From NCBI GenBank assembly GCA_041396985.1, contig JAWKXO010000001.1, positions 868,001-932,000 of the forward strand: a DNA stretch of 64,000 nucleotides, given 5' to 3'. The translations under genes and the position numbers were made by a program. Shown here one piece after another: positions 1 through 9,010 of the stretch. The notes below the pieces were generated by a model. That model saw nothing but the letters and a program-made list of their open reading frames with translations. It was not told the origin of the DNA and ran no database searches. The DNA comes from Emcibacteraceae bacterium (GTDB lineage: Bacteria > Pseudomonadota > Alphaproteobacteria > Sphingomonadales > Emcibacteraceae). The first letter of the stretch is position 1; every line of letters starts with the position of its first letter.

Positions 1-753
1 CCTCGAGCGCTCTACAATTTCATTATTATGGTCAAGCAATGCATTTAATTCATCAGCCAGTGGCTGAATCTCACTGGGGAAATCTTTCGGTAAATATTCC
101 TCTTCGCCATTTCTGACTTTACTAAGCGATTCTTTAATATGGCCAAGTGGTTTTAGGCCGAGAAAAACCTGAAGAAGCGATGCCGCAATAAGTCCCGCAC
201 CAAGGGCCCCCAACCCGACCAGAAGGATTTTGTCGAAACGATCCGCCTGTTCATCAATTTCAGAAGTATCAATAGCAACAGCAAAACGGTAAATTAAATC
301 ACTTCCCGGCAATGTCACGTCACGCTCAACTAAACGCAACTGCTGTTCTTCCGGGCCTGATGTAAACCGATATCTTGTCCTGTTTACAGTTTGATCAAAA
401 TTGACGTCGAGGCTGACATCCCATAACGACCTTGATCTTACCGGACTAAATCCTTTCGGGGCAATCTGCCAATACCAACCGGAATAAGGTTGCTCAAACC
501 TCGGATCAACCATTGGCCTGGATAAATTAACCGTTGTTGACGTATCATCCGAGCTTATCCCGATCAGATTTTCGAGCAGGCTGTTCAGGCGTTCATCAAA
601 ATTTTGTTCAAGCGTATCACGAAAAACAAGGGAAAGCAGATACCCTCCAAGAACCAATGCCAGTGCTGTCCAGATAACAGAAATAGTAACCAGTCGCACC
701 CATAGCGACCGCCTTCTTCCTGTTCCTGTTTTTTGAGCTTCATTCAGCGTCAA
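1..753 (-). CDS. PhoQ-like sensor histidine kinase, partial (3' end outside window)
   Basis: This is the N-terminal part of a membrane sensor kinase, the likely partner of the response regulator just upstream. The frame is open from about 753 to the window edge. It shows a first membrane span soon after a basic RRR stretch, a periplasmic region of about 130 residues, a second span rich in Leu, Gly and Ala (about plus positions 170-240), then a HAMP-like linker that ends in ERSR just before the expected phospho-acceptor helix. The dimerisation and ATPase domains lie outside. No ATG fits this frame; a TTG at 753, overlapping the end of the regulator gene and 7 bases after a GGGG, is my best start, and a GTG near 702 is possible. 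Family assignment rests on architecture and context. Confidence 0.8.
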   Translation of the reverse strand, partial: MTLNEAQKTGTGRRRSLWVRLVTISVIWTALALVLGGYLLSLVFRDTLEQNFDERLNSLLENLIGISSDDTSTTVNLSRPMVDPRFEQPYSGWYWQIAPKGFSPVRSRSLWDVSLDVNFDQTVNRTRYRFTSGPEEQQLRLVERDVTLPGSDLIYRFAVAIDTSEIDEQADRFDKILLVGLGALGAGLIAASLLQVFLGLKPLGHIKESLSKVRNGEEEYLPKDFPSEIQPLADELNALLDHNNEIVERSR

Positions 754-1399
754 GCTGATACCCCAGTCCTCTAATGGTTTTAATAATATCTATTCCGATT
801 TTCTTTCTGATCCTGGTGACAAATACTTCTATTGTGTTTGAATCACGATCAAAATCCTGATCATAAATATGCTCTGTCAGTTCTGTACGTGAGATCACTT
901 TATTCGGGTGATGCATCATGTAAGACAGCAGCTTATATTCCTGTGCCGTCAGTTTTATGGGCACGCCATTTACCGTTACTTTTGAGGAGGCACTGTTTAA
1001 TGTCAGGCCCTTAATTGAAAGTTCCGATGAACTTTGACCAGCCGCACGCCTTATTAGTGCTCTGATCCTTGCAAGGATTTCTTCAATCTGGAATGGTTTG
1101 GGAACATAATCATCTGCTCCTGCATCTAAACCGGCAACTTTCTCGGACCAACTGTCGCGTGCCGTTAAGATCAATACCGGTGTATCAATGCCTGCCCCGC
1201 GCCATTTCTTTAAAATACTGATGCCGTCCATGACTGGTAGCCCCAGATCAAGAATTATGGCGTCATAGCTTTCTGTCTCTCCAAGAAAATGGGCATCCTC
1301 CCCATTCAGTGAAGCATCAACAGCATAACCCGCATCCTCCAAAAAACTTTTAAGTTGGCGCGACAAATCCGGATCATCTTCCGCCAGCAACAATCTCAT
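740..1399 (-). CDS. OmpR/PhoB-family response regulator (PhoP-like)
   Basis: A two-component response regulator of 219 residues that should bind DNA once phosphorylated by the adjacent kinase. The receiver domain (about 1-115) has the acidic pair D8-D9, the phospho-acceptor D51 in LDLGLP, T79 and K101 before PF, all the expected residues. The C-terminal winged helix (about 125-217) carries the typical SRTELTEHIYD and IEVFVTRIRKKI segments of the Trans_reg_C family. The gene lies 3 bases downstream of the PepSY gene and overlaps the kinase start, so the three are likely one operon. The target genes cannot be read from the sequence. Confidence 0.95.
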   Translation of the reverse strand: MRLLLAEDDPDLSRQLKSFLEDAGYAVDASLNGEDAHFLGETESYDAIILDLGLPVMDGISILKKWRGAGIDTPVLILTARDSWSEKVAGLDAGADDYVPKPFQIEEILARIRALIRRAAGQSSSELSIKGLTLNSASSKVTVNGVPIKLTAQEYKLLSYMMHHPNKVISRTELTEHIYDQDFDRDSNTIEVFVTRIRKKIGIDIIKTIRGLGYQLDAE

Positions 1400-1402
1400 A
1401 TT

Positions 1403-1801
1403 TTACCCTTTCACATCTACAATTTGTGCGCTTTTAGCATCCACTTTTATGGAGACCAGCTTACCTGCGTCTGTTAACACTTTTACGTCATATAGATAAT
1501 TCAATCCTTCTCTTCTGGGAATGAGAAGCTGAACATCAACGATCCTGCCCGGATATTTATCTCTCACCACTTTTCGGATTTCTGAAAGAGACAGTATTTC
1601 ACCACTGATTACTTTGCCGGGAAGGTCATCATGTCTGGAAAAAGAATCCGGTATACGTCGGGCGGGCTGAGGAATTGATAAAGAATTCGGTCCAATTCTC
1701 CGTTGTCCAGGCACCTCAATAGGCTCCTGTGCATTGCCGGATATTGGAATGATTATAGAACAAACCAAAATCACGTATATGTACAAAGTGATTCTTTTCA
1801 T
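1403..1801 (-). CDS. Exported PepSY-domain protein
   Basis: A small protein of 132 residues with a clear signal peptide (KR followed by a hydrophobic run, then a likely cut after NAQ near residue 24). The second half is a PepSY-like unit (about residues 65-132): LSLSEIRKVVRDKYPGRIVDV, a YLYDVKVL strand and a final SIKVDAKSAQIVDVKG. It is the first gene of the PepSY-regulator-kinase operon. PepSY proteins next to two-component systems are generally suspected of acting in the periplasm on the sensor or on secreted proteases; a role tuning the adjacent kinase is inference from position. Confidence 0.85.
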   Translation of the reverse strand: MKRITLYIYVILVCSIIIPISGNAQEPIEVPGQRRIGPNSLSIPQPARRIPDSFSRHDDLPGKVISGEILSLSEIRKVVRDKYPGRIVDVQLLIPRREGLNYLYDVKVLTDAGKLVSIKVDAKSAQIVDVKG

Positions 1802-1902
1802 GATCGAATACTAGTGGCGACCTGCTTAATATAGGATGAATAGGATTGAATTCCTACTCATCAGCTGTTGACCCCAATAGTTTAACGTTTTGAATATTAT
1901 GA

Positions 1903-2931
1903 TTATACGCCCAATCTTTCCTGAATTGCTGTATTTGTCGTTGTATAGCCCGTTGTCATTTTACGGTCCGGAAATGCATATTTGAATGAAGCATGACACA
2001 TAACAGCCGCTTCATAAAAACCCGTCAATATCAATTTTATCTTTGAAGGATAGGTACATACATCTCCAATTGCATAAATTCCTTCCACATCAGTGGCAAA
2101 AGTTTCTGTATCAACCGTTATATGCTTACGATCAAGATTTAAACCCCATTCTGCGATTGGGCCAAGAGTTACTTTTAATCCCAGAAAAGGCAAAAGATAA
2201 TCGCAAAAAACCTGGTGAATTTCACCTTCTGCGGTTTCAACCTCTACACTGCTGAGCTGGCCATCTTCGCCATTTAATTTTGTAATATTTCCTATGATAA
2301 AATCCACTTTTCCTAACGCAACCAGTTCTTTAAACTTTGTTTCAGAATCTGTTGTAGCCCGAAAGCCCTCACGACGGTGGATAAGGGTTATTTTTTTAGC
2401 CAGGGGTTGAAGACCAAGCACCCAGTCAAGGGCGCTGTCCCCCCCGCCAACAATGACCAGTTCCTTACCCTCATATTTATTCATTTTATGCACAGCATAA
2501 TCAATGGACTTGTCTTCATACACTTCCAGATCAGGATAATTTGGCTTTTTTGGCACAAAGCTCCCGGCGCCAGCAGCCAGTACAATTATAGGTGCCTCAA
2601 GCACCTCTCCCCGACTGGTTGTGAGTTGCCAGTTATTGTTAGAAAGTTTTTTAAGAGCCTCAGCCTGCTGACAAAAATGAAATACCGGGTTAAACGGGCT
2701 TGATTGCTTTAATAGGTCATCAACAAGCTCCTGGCCGGTGACTTTGGGTCTGGCCGGGATATCATAAATTGGTTTTTCAGGATAAAGTTCAGTACATTGT
2801 CCTCCTGGTCGATCGAGATTGTCAACCAGATGACAGTTTAGCCCAAGCAGCCCCGCTTCAAATACAGCGAATAAGCCTACCGGCCCAGCCCCTATGATAA
2901 CCATATCTGTTTCTACTTTTTCCGTATCCAT
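1903..2931 (-). CDS. Ferredoxin-NADP(+) reductase, thioredoxin-reductase-like type
   Basis: A soluble flavoprotein of 342 residues, the usual length for the TrxR-like ferredoxin/flavodoxin-NADP reductases (YumC type). It has an FAD-binding GAGPVG (14-19), a GGQC segment near 43-46, a second nucleotide-binding GGGDSALDW (162-170) for NADPH, and a late FAD motif AIGDV followed by KLILTGFYEAA. The redox-active CxxC of true thioredoxin reductase is absent, which favours ferredoxin-NADP reductase. It would pass electrons between NADPH and ferredoxin. It stands alone, with about 100 bases before the PepSY gene and 152 bases to the divergent VanZ-like gene. Confidence 0.9.
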   Translation of the reverse strand: MDTEKVETDMVIIGAGPVGLFAVFEAGLLGLNCHLVDNLDRPGGQCTELYPEKPIYDIPARPKVTGQELVDDLLKQSSPFNPVFHFCQQAEALKKLSNNNWQLTTSRGEVLEAPIIVLAAGAGSFVPKKPNYPDLEVYEDKSIDYAVHKMNKYEGKELVIVGGGDSALDWVLGLQPLAKKITLIHRREGFRATTDSETKFKELVALGKVDFIIGNITKLNGEDGQLSSVEVETAEGEIHQVFCDYLLPFLGLKVTLGPIAEWGLNLDRKHITVDTETFATDVEGIYAIGDVCTYPSKIKLILTGFYEAAVMCHASFKYAFPDRKMTTGYTTTNTAIQERLGV

Positions 2932-3083
2932 AAAAAACTCCCATATTTTATTTATGATAAATAAACTATATTTAATTTTTCAGGCATAAATTGACTTTAA
3001 CACACTTTAAGCTGGATTAAATTGAATTTTTTCTACAAATTAGAAACCGCTTAATTTGATCAGATCAAAACAAAAGGGTTATT

Positions 3084-4256
3084 ATGAAAGGATTATTCCT
3101 TTTCAGCATTTTTGTAATCATTTATGGATCTCTATTTCCTTTTGACTTTCATTATGTTGGCTGGCTTGAAGAGGGACGATATGCATTCTTCTCACACACA
3201 CTGTCTGAAGCTGAATTGCCTGATATATTAGGGAACATTATACTTTTTATGCCATACGGCTTTGCCGGCAGCGAGCTTATTTCAAGAAATCATAAACAAA
3301 AAGAATTTTATCTGGCCCTTTTTTTTATTGGTATTATCCTCGCCATTTCACTGCAGGTCTTGCAGGTTTACTTGCCGGGCAGGGTCCCTGCCCTTTATGA
3401 CGCCGTCTGGAACAGTGTGGGATTATTTTTTGGTGTCGTTTTTGCAAGGGTCATGCGCATAAAATTTCCCGGGATTTTGGCTTCTGACGACAGAATGGCC
3501 CTTCTCGCACTGATTATTTCCTGGATCATTTTCTTGCTGGTTCCCTTCTTTTTTGAGTTTAATATGGGAATCCTGAAAGAAAATATTGCCATCCATCTGA
3601 ACATAAACGAGCATCGATTTGCCAATGTTATATTCTACGTTGCCATCTGGATTACTTATACAAAACTGATTGACGAAATTCATCCGACTAAAAGAAATAT
3701 TTTTCTCTCATTGGAATTTTCAGTCATTGTTATGCTGTGTGCCAAAATATTCGTTTACCGCGATTTTATAGAACCTGAACTGCTATCTGGCGGAATCATA
3801 GCAATTATCCTTATGCGCAGTCATCTCTTTGATATAATCAGCCCCTATAAAATGGCCGCTCTGATCCTGGTGCCCGTCATGTTTTATAACAGCCTTTATC
3901 CGTTCGAATTTTATTCAAATCCTTTTAAGGAATTTATGTGGATACCGTTTTCAGAGCTATTCTCCGATGATATGCTGCCGATAATCCGTACGGTGTTTTA
4001 CAAGGTATTTGCCTATGGGGCGATCGTCTGGACCCTTTATAAAAGTTTCCCAAACGCAAGATGGATAAATTATTTCTGTCTTATTTATGCAGGTTTAATT
4101 GAATATTTGCAGCATTTGACCCTAACCCGCATCGGCGGACTGACAGAGCCACTTATTGTCCTTTTTCTAATCACCTTCATTCATCAAAAACCAAAACTAT
4201 TCAATCTTTATCAGGATGCAGACCTTCCTGCTGATTTAGATCCGAAGAAACCTTAA
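3084..4256 (+). CDS. VanZ-like multi-span membrane protein A
   Basis: A 390-residue integral membrane protein with about ten hydrophobic segments. The N-terminal half has the VanZ-like signature: a first span ending YGSLFPFDF, then DILGNIILFMPYGF, then a span followed by LQVYLPGRVPALYDAVWNSVGLFFG. The second half repeats the pattern in weaker form (NSLYPFEF, then a late EYLQHLTLTRIGGLTEPL), so it looks like two VanZ units in one chain. VanZ-like proteins have no settled function; the prototype gives low-level teicoplanin resistance. The start has a good ribosome site (AAGGG, 5 bases before ATG). Its 3' end overlaps the convergent second VanZ-like gene. Confidence 0.8.
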   Translation: MKGLFLFSIFVIIYGSLFPFDFHYVGWLEEGRYAFFSHTLSEAELPDILGNIILFMPYGFAGSELISRNHKQKEFYLALFFIGIILAISLQVLQVYLPGRVPALYDAVWNSVGLFFGVVFARVMRIKFPGILASDDRMALLALIISWIIFLLVPFFFEFNMGILKENIAIHLNINEHRFANVIFYVAIWITYTKLIDEIHPTKRNIFLSLEFSVIVMLCAKIFVYRDFIEPELLSGGIIAIILMRSHLFDIISPYKMAALILVPVMFYNSLYPFEFYSNPFKEFMWIPFSELFSDDMLPIIRTVFYKVFAYGAIVWTLYKSFPNARWINYFCLIYAGLIEYLQHLTLTRIGGLTEPLIVLFLITFIHQKPKLFNLYQDADLPADLDPKKP

Positions 4257-5571
4257 TGCCATCATTCACCATAAGCAGGATATAATATCCCAGCGGCAAT
4301 GCAAATGCAGAAATAATGACGTTAGTAATGTCAGGAATTCTCTCTCCCCAACAAAGAACAATAATCTCAAACAATAGCGCGATGCCTGCCCCTATTTGAA
4401 AAAGCTTCAGAAAATGTCTCCGTTTTTTCCGGTGACCTTCAATATCCTGTAGCGCGATAATTGCTCCTATGGGCATAAAAATTACAAAGTTAATCAGAAA
4501 ACTGAGCAGAGCTTCACCGCTTCCAACATCCACATAATATCTGAAGGGCAAGAAACTGGTTGTTTCAATGACACTAAAGATGCGGTCAACAGAGAATGGA
4601 TATTCAAAACTCATTCCCTTTAATTTTAAAACGGCATAAATAAAAACCGGCAGGATTGCGATAAAAAGTAATCTTAACTTTAAAGCCAGACTTATCAGCG
4701 CTTCCAGCGACATAAATCTTGCAAAATACAATCCAAATGAAAAACCAAATATTTTACAAAAATAAGACAGCAGAGAACTTTGTCCAGACATTTCAAAAAA
4801 CTGCAAAATCTCCAGAATTAGCAGGATAAAAGCATATTTGATGACTGTAGCACTGTTACTTTTCCGTTTAATTCTGTTTGAATATTGGTAAATCATCCCT
4901 AGGGGGAAAAGTAACAATATTGAAGCAATAAGTGATATAATGCCTATCTGTCTATCTGCTGCACTTTCAAATAAAGGCACTCCTTTTGTTGCAAATGCCA
5001 CTTCCAGCTGAAGGCCATTAATAAAAAAATCAAATGGAAACAAAATAATAATGATAACAAATGCCAGATAGAGTTTTCTGACAAATTCAATTGGCATCTT
5101 TTGGTTTTTAAGAAAATATCTTAAAGCATCACTTGAAAACGTACCAAAAAATTTCCAGAGTATGAAACCAAAAAACAGTCCCGCCAAATTTGCATATATA
5201 TCTTCAAGTGAGGTTCCTCTGGAACCGATAAACATCTGGCAATATTCAACCAAAAAGCCAAAGACTATTATTGCACCATAAATTATTAGCCAAATTTTTT
5301 TCTGTCCTTTGATTTGTGCATACATACTGGCCACAAAAGTCAGTAAAGCGGTAAAAATAATATGAGCTATCCATTGCCCCTGTTCCTCACCGGTTGGTGA
5401 ATATTTTAATGTTTCAATAAAATCTATTAAAGAAACACCACGTGGACTGGATATAATATTATAAGGGAGGAGTGCCGCATAAAAAATAAAGAGAAAAATC
5501 AGACTTGTCGCATTGAGTAATAGCCTGGCAATTTTTTTGTCTATGTCCTGCTCGGTCGAATGATGATCCAT
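4201..5571 (-). CDS. VanZ-like multi-span membrane protein B
   Basis: A 456-residue membrane protein with the same two-unit layout as its convergent neighbour. The first unit shows LLPYNIISSPRG, a span with AHIIFTALLTF, and VEYCQMFIGSRGTSLEDIYANLAGLFFGF, a clear VanZ signature. The second unit has LFPFDFFINGL, LLLFPLGMIYQY and ILQFFEMSGQSSL, and a third partial unit near the end has SFLPFRYYVDVGSGEALLSFLINFVIFMPIG. The gene faces protein A and shares its last 56 bases with it (4201-4256), so the two C-terminal tails are coded on opposite strands of the same DNA. Function unknown; a cell-envelope role is inferred from the family. Confidence 0.8.
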   Translation of the reverse strand: MDHHSTEQDIDKKIARLLLNATSLIFLFIFYAALLPYNIISSPRGVSLIDFIETLKYSPTGEEQGQWIAHIIFTALLTFVASMYAQIKGQKKIWLIIYGAIIVFGFLVEYCQMFIGSRGTSLEDIYANLAGLFFGFILWKFFGTFSSDALRYFLKNQKMPIEFVRKLYLAFVIIIILFPFDFFINGLQLEVAFATKGVPLFESAADRQIGIISLIASILLLFPLGMIYQYSNRIKRKSNSATVIKYAFILLILEILQFFEMSGQSSLLSYFCKIFGFSFGLYFARFMSLEALISLALKLRLLFIAILPVFIYAVLKLKGMSFEYPFSVDRIFSVIETTSFLPFRYYVDVGSGEALLSFLINFVIFMPIGAIIALQDIEGHRKKRRHFLKLFQIGAGIALLFEIIVLCWGERIPDITNVIISAFALPLGYYILLMVNDGIKVSSDLNQQEGLHPDKD

Positions 5572-5695
5572 GTTTTGGTATTGCCCAAATGTTTTTTGCG
5601 AGAGTTAATATTTATCATAAAAACCTTAACTCACGCTAATTTAGTCTATATAGTGAATAAGATACAGATTATTTTTTTGAACATTTTTTTAAGAT

Positions 5696-6835
5696 ATGAC
5701 GATAAATTCATTTCAGGACTTTTGGCTACTCGTTGTAGATGTCTGGCAAAATGGCGTTTACGGCGTGGCCGTCGGGCAAATGCTTGCGGCGGTTTTTCTT
5801 TTTTTCACTTTTTTGCTTCTTCGAAATGTATTCAGCAGGATTGTTATTGGCCGGCTAAAAGTTTTTACAAAAAAGACTAAAAATACAATTGACGATCAAA
5901 TAATAGAGGCTACAGAAGGTCCATTAAGCTTTCTGCCTATCGTGCTTGGCGTATTTTTTGCCACTGAACTGCTTGATTTAACTGGAAATCTCGCTCTTGG
6001 AGCGGCGAATTTAAATCGGTCTCTGATAACTTTTACTATTTTCTGGGCTTTTTATAAAACCATCGGCCCGATCAGCCTGACCTTCGGCCGGTTAAAAGAA
6101 ATTTTTTCGGAAAGCATGATTGACTGGCTGATAAAGGCCATGCGGGCATTGTTTATTTTCCTTGGCGCCGCATCAATTCTCGAAATCTGGGGCATTCAGG
6201 TCGCACCACTAATTGCCGGTCTTGGTCTTTTTGGCGTTGCTGTTGCTCTTGGCGCTCAGGATCTTTTCAAAAATCTCATTTCAGGTATTTTCATCATTGC
6301 CGAACAACGATTCCAACCTGGAGACTGGATTAAAATTAACGATATCGTCGAAGGCACGGTTGAGAGTATAGGTTTTCGGACAACCACAATTGTACAATTT
6401 GACAAGGCCCCTGTTTATGTTCCCAATTCAAAACTTTCCGATAATGCTGCCATCAATTTCTCCCGCATGAGTCATCGCCGTATTTTCTGGAAAATCGGCC
6501 TTACTTACAGCACAACAATTGAGCAGCTCAAAAACATACGTGCAGAAATCGAAGAGTATGTAATGAAAAATGAAGACTTCGCCAAACCGCCGGAAGTCTC
6601 TACTTTCGTCCGCATTGACAGTTTTAATGATAGCTCGATTGATTTAATGCTTTATTGTTTTACGAAAACGACAGTCTGGGGCGAATGGCTTGAAATTAAA
6701 GAGAAACTGGCACTGGCCATCAAGGATATAGTCGCCAGAAATGGTAGCAGCTTTGCTTTCCCAAGCCAGTCCATTTATATAGAAAATTTTCCGGAGAATA
6801 CTGACACGGATAAACCTGAAATTTTCCCTGTTTAA
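5696..6835 (+). CDS. MscS-family mechanosensitive ion channel
   Basis: A 379-residue small-conductance mechanosensitive channel. Several N-terminal spans precede the pore helix region LIAGLGLFGVAVALGAQDLF (about 165-185), which has the Gly/Ala-rich packing face of MscS TM3. Then come the beta domain (PGDWIKINDIVEGTVESIGFRTT) and the alpha-beta cytoplasmic domain ending near SQSIYIEN. Such channels open under membrane tension and release solutes on osmotic downshock. The ATG at 5696 has only a weak ribosome site (AAG 2 bases away), so the start is not certain. It is divergent from VanZ-like gene B across 124 bases. Confidence 0.92.
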   Translation: MTINSFQDFWLLVVDVWQNGVYGVAVGQMLAAVFLFFTFLLLRNVFSRIVIGRLKVFTKKTKNTIDDQIIEATEGPLSFLPIVLGVFFATELLDLTGNLALGAANLNRSLITFTIFWAFYKTIGPISLTFGRLKEIFSESMIDWLIKAMRALFIFLGAASILEIWGIQVAPLIAGLGLFGVAVALGAQDLFKNLISGIFIIAEQRFQPGDWIKINDIVEGTVESIGFRTTTIVQFDKAPVYVPNSKLSDNAAINFSRMSHRRIFWKIGLTYSTTIEQLKNIRAEIEEYVMKNEDFAKPPEVSTFVRIDSFNDSSIDLMLYCFTKTTVWGEWLEIKEKLALAIKDIVARNGSSFAFPSQSIYIENFPENTDTDKPEIFPV

Positions 6836-6841
6836 TTGACT

Positions 6842-8119
6842 TTAAACTTCCTCATAAGGCTTATAATTATCAAAAAATTTAAGGGTTTTTCCTAATGGTT
6901 CGGATATAATTTTGCCATTCTGCATGACTTCCTGACCGCGTATGATGGTTGATGTGACCTGCCCCGTTAATTCACTGCCGGCGAATAAATCCCAACCGCA
7001 TGCCGTTTCAACGTCTTGGTCTTCATATATCCACTGACTGTTCAAATTCACCACAGTAAAATCCGCATCATACCCAACGGCTATACGTCCCTTAGAGGCA
7101 ATGTTAAAAACACGGGCCGGGCCGGCACTTGTAATATCCACAAGCGTCTGTAACGATAATGATCCCTTATTCACCTGATCAAGCATCAGCGGTATCATGG
7201 TTTGCACAGACGGCACACCTGATGCACAATTCGGATAGGACAGCTCTTTTTGTTCTGTGGTCTGCGGACAATGTGATGAAGCCAGAATTTCAACGATACC
7301 ACCAGATAGCGCTTTCCAGAGACCGATGCGGTTCTCCTCTCCTCTTAAGGGTGGGTCAATTTTCGCATAATTCAAAAAATGATCATAGCAGCCTGGCGCA
7401 GAAAGAAGCAAATGGGCTGGTGATACGGCAACCGTCGCAATATCCTTATAAGCAGCCACCATCGCCATTTCCTTGTCTGTAGAAATATGCATGAGATGTA
7501 TAGGACGCCCGGCTCCCCGGGCAATCGCCAGTATACGTCTTGTTGCTTCAACGGCCACGGATTCATCGCGCCAGGCCAGATGTGAGCGGATATCTCCCAG
7601 AGCGATCTGATTTTCGCGCTGATCAAGTTTTTTCTGATCTTCAGCATGTATGATAACCCGACGTGATCCGCTTCTTAAGATTTCCAGCAAAGTCCGGTCA
7701 TCAGATACTCCCTCAAATTCACCAAACCTGGCCATGGATAGGAATATTCCGGCACATCCCTCCTGCTGCTCCAGCCCGATAAGCTGGTTTTTGTTTGTTG
7801 AGGTCGCCGGTTCAAAATAACCATAATCACAATAAAATTCTTTCTCAGGGGAAAGCTGACTGTTTATAAACAAAGCCGAAGTCACACCGCCCCTAACAGC
7901 GGCACGACTATCATTTCCAAGCAATTCGTTTATGTAAATTTCAGTATCTATAACGCCGGGCAAAATATGTTTCCCAGTGCAATCTATGATTTTTTCAGCT
8001 TTCAAATCGCCGAGGTCACCAAAGGCCACAATAATACCGTCCCGCACCGCAATATCAGCACGGTCCTGCCCGCGGTGCGAAACACATATCCCGCCCCTGA
8101 TTATCAAATCTACCTGCAC
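6842..8119 (-). CDS. Dihydroorotase-like amidohydrolase, probably non-catalytic
   Basis: A 425-residue member of the cyclic amidohydrolase family (dihydroorotase/allantoinase/hydantoinase). The fold is recognisable from LPGVIDT (54-59), GGVTSALF, the C-terminal GRIAVGYDADFTVVNL and a final TSTIIRGQEV. The metal site is largely gone: the usual HxH after VIDT is E60-I61-Y62, the carboxylated Lys position reads Ile (about 125), and the usual Asp before the last His reads Ser (282). H158 (IIHAED) and H211 (LMHIS) remain. I infer it does not hydrolyse dihydroorotate as pyrC does; it may be a structural paralogue like the inactive PyrC-like proteins that partner aspartate transcarbamoylase, though no pyrB is here. 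GTG start with a GGA 7 bases upstream. Confidence 0.8.
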   Translation of the reverse strand: MQVDLIIRGGICVSHRGQDRADIAVRDGIIVAFGDLGDLKAEKIIDCTGKHILPGVIDTEIYINELLGNDSRAAVRGGVTSALFINSQLSPEKEFYCDYGYFEPATSTNKNQLIGLEQQEGCAGIFLSMARFGEFEGVSDDRTLLEILRSGSRRVIIHAEDQKKLDQRENQIALGDIRSHLAWRDESVAVEATRRILAIARGAGRPIHLMHISTDKEMAMVAAYKDIATVAVSPAHLLLSAPGCYDHFLNYAKIDPPLRGEENRIGLWKALSGGIVEILASSHCPQTTEQKELSYPNCASGVPSVQTMIPLMLDQVNKGSLSLQTLVDITSAGPARVFNIASKGRIAVGYDADFTVVNLNSQWIYEDQDVETACGWDLFAGSELTGQVTSTIIRGQEVMQNGKIISEPLGKTLKFFDNYKPYEEV

Positions 8120-8205
8120 AATTTTTCCACTTATTTTGGCGCAATTTTTCTATTCACTACATTAAATAAATGCTAGCGTATAGCAATAATATTCAGGGAC
8201 AATAA

Positions 8206-9009
8206 ATGATCGAAATTCAGAAAAACAGGGCAATCATTACCTTATCAGGGCCGGAAAGACGAAGCCTGCTTCAGGGGATAATTACCAATGATATTGAACG
8301 ACTAAATAGTGAAGCGGCCGTTTATTCTGCCCTGCTCACACCGCAGGGAAAATTCCTGTATGATTTCATATTATCTGAACGGGACAATACCATTTATATG
8401 GATTGCGAAGCTCAATTCCAATCCGCTCTTATTCAAAAGCTAATGATGTATCGTCTTCGTAAGGACGTTGAAATTCTCGACAGAAGCGAACAATTCTCCA
8501 TTATTACTTCTGCCCAGCCGCTCGAAGAATATGAATTTTCATTTTCTGACCCCCGACTACCGGATCTCGGATACCGGGCCATCATTGAAACCATGCCTGT
8601 TGGTGGTGATGACAAGCCCTATCATCTGCGCCGCATCAAGCTTGGTATTCCCGAAGGCACACAGGACTTCATAATGGACAAAAGCACCATCCTTGAAGGT
8701 CATTTTGAAGAGTTAAAGGGGGTTGATTTTAAAAAAGGCTGTTATGTCGGTCAGGAAGTGACCGCACGGATGAAATATAGGAGTAAGGTTAAGAAACAAA
8801 TGTTCCCTGTTACCTTATCCGGACCAGTCCCGCAATTCGGATCATTAATCATGGACGAAAATGGCAATAAAATTGGTGACTTAAGATCAAGCTGTGACAA
8901 AAATGCCATAGCATTATTTAATATAGAAAAAATGGAATTTGGCAGGGAGTATAGTTGTTGTGATATAAAAGTCACACCATTTATGCCAGGGTTTTTGAAA
9001 GATAAATGA
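8206..9009 (+). CDS. ygfZ: YgfZ/GcvT-fold folate-binding protein
   Basis: A 267-residue tetrahydrofolate-binding protein of the YgfZ (IBA57/CAF17) family, which helps assemble or repair iron-sulfur clusters in certain enzymes. The signature KGCYVGQEVTARMKYR (about 181-196) is intact, including its conserved Cys. The N-terminal part (LSGPERRSLLQGIITNDI, then AVYSALLTPQGKFLYDF) matches the GcvT-like domain. The ATG follows AGGGA at good spacing. The gene ends 1 base before the tag start, so the two are probably co-transcribed. Confidence 0.93.
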   Translation: MIEIQKNRAIITLSGPERRSLLQGIITNDIERLNSEAAVYSALLTPQGKFLYDFILSERDNTIYMDCEAQFQSALIQKLMMYRLRKDVEILDRSEQFSIITSAQPLEEYEFSFSDPRLPDLGYRAIIETMPVGGDDKPYHLRRIKLGIPEGTQDFIMDKSTILEGHFEELKGVDFKKGCYVGQEVTARMKYRSKVKKQMFPVTLSGPVPQFGSLIMDENGNKIGDLRSSCDKNAIALFNIEKMEFGREYSCCDIKVTPFMPGFLKDK

Positions 9010-9010
9010 C

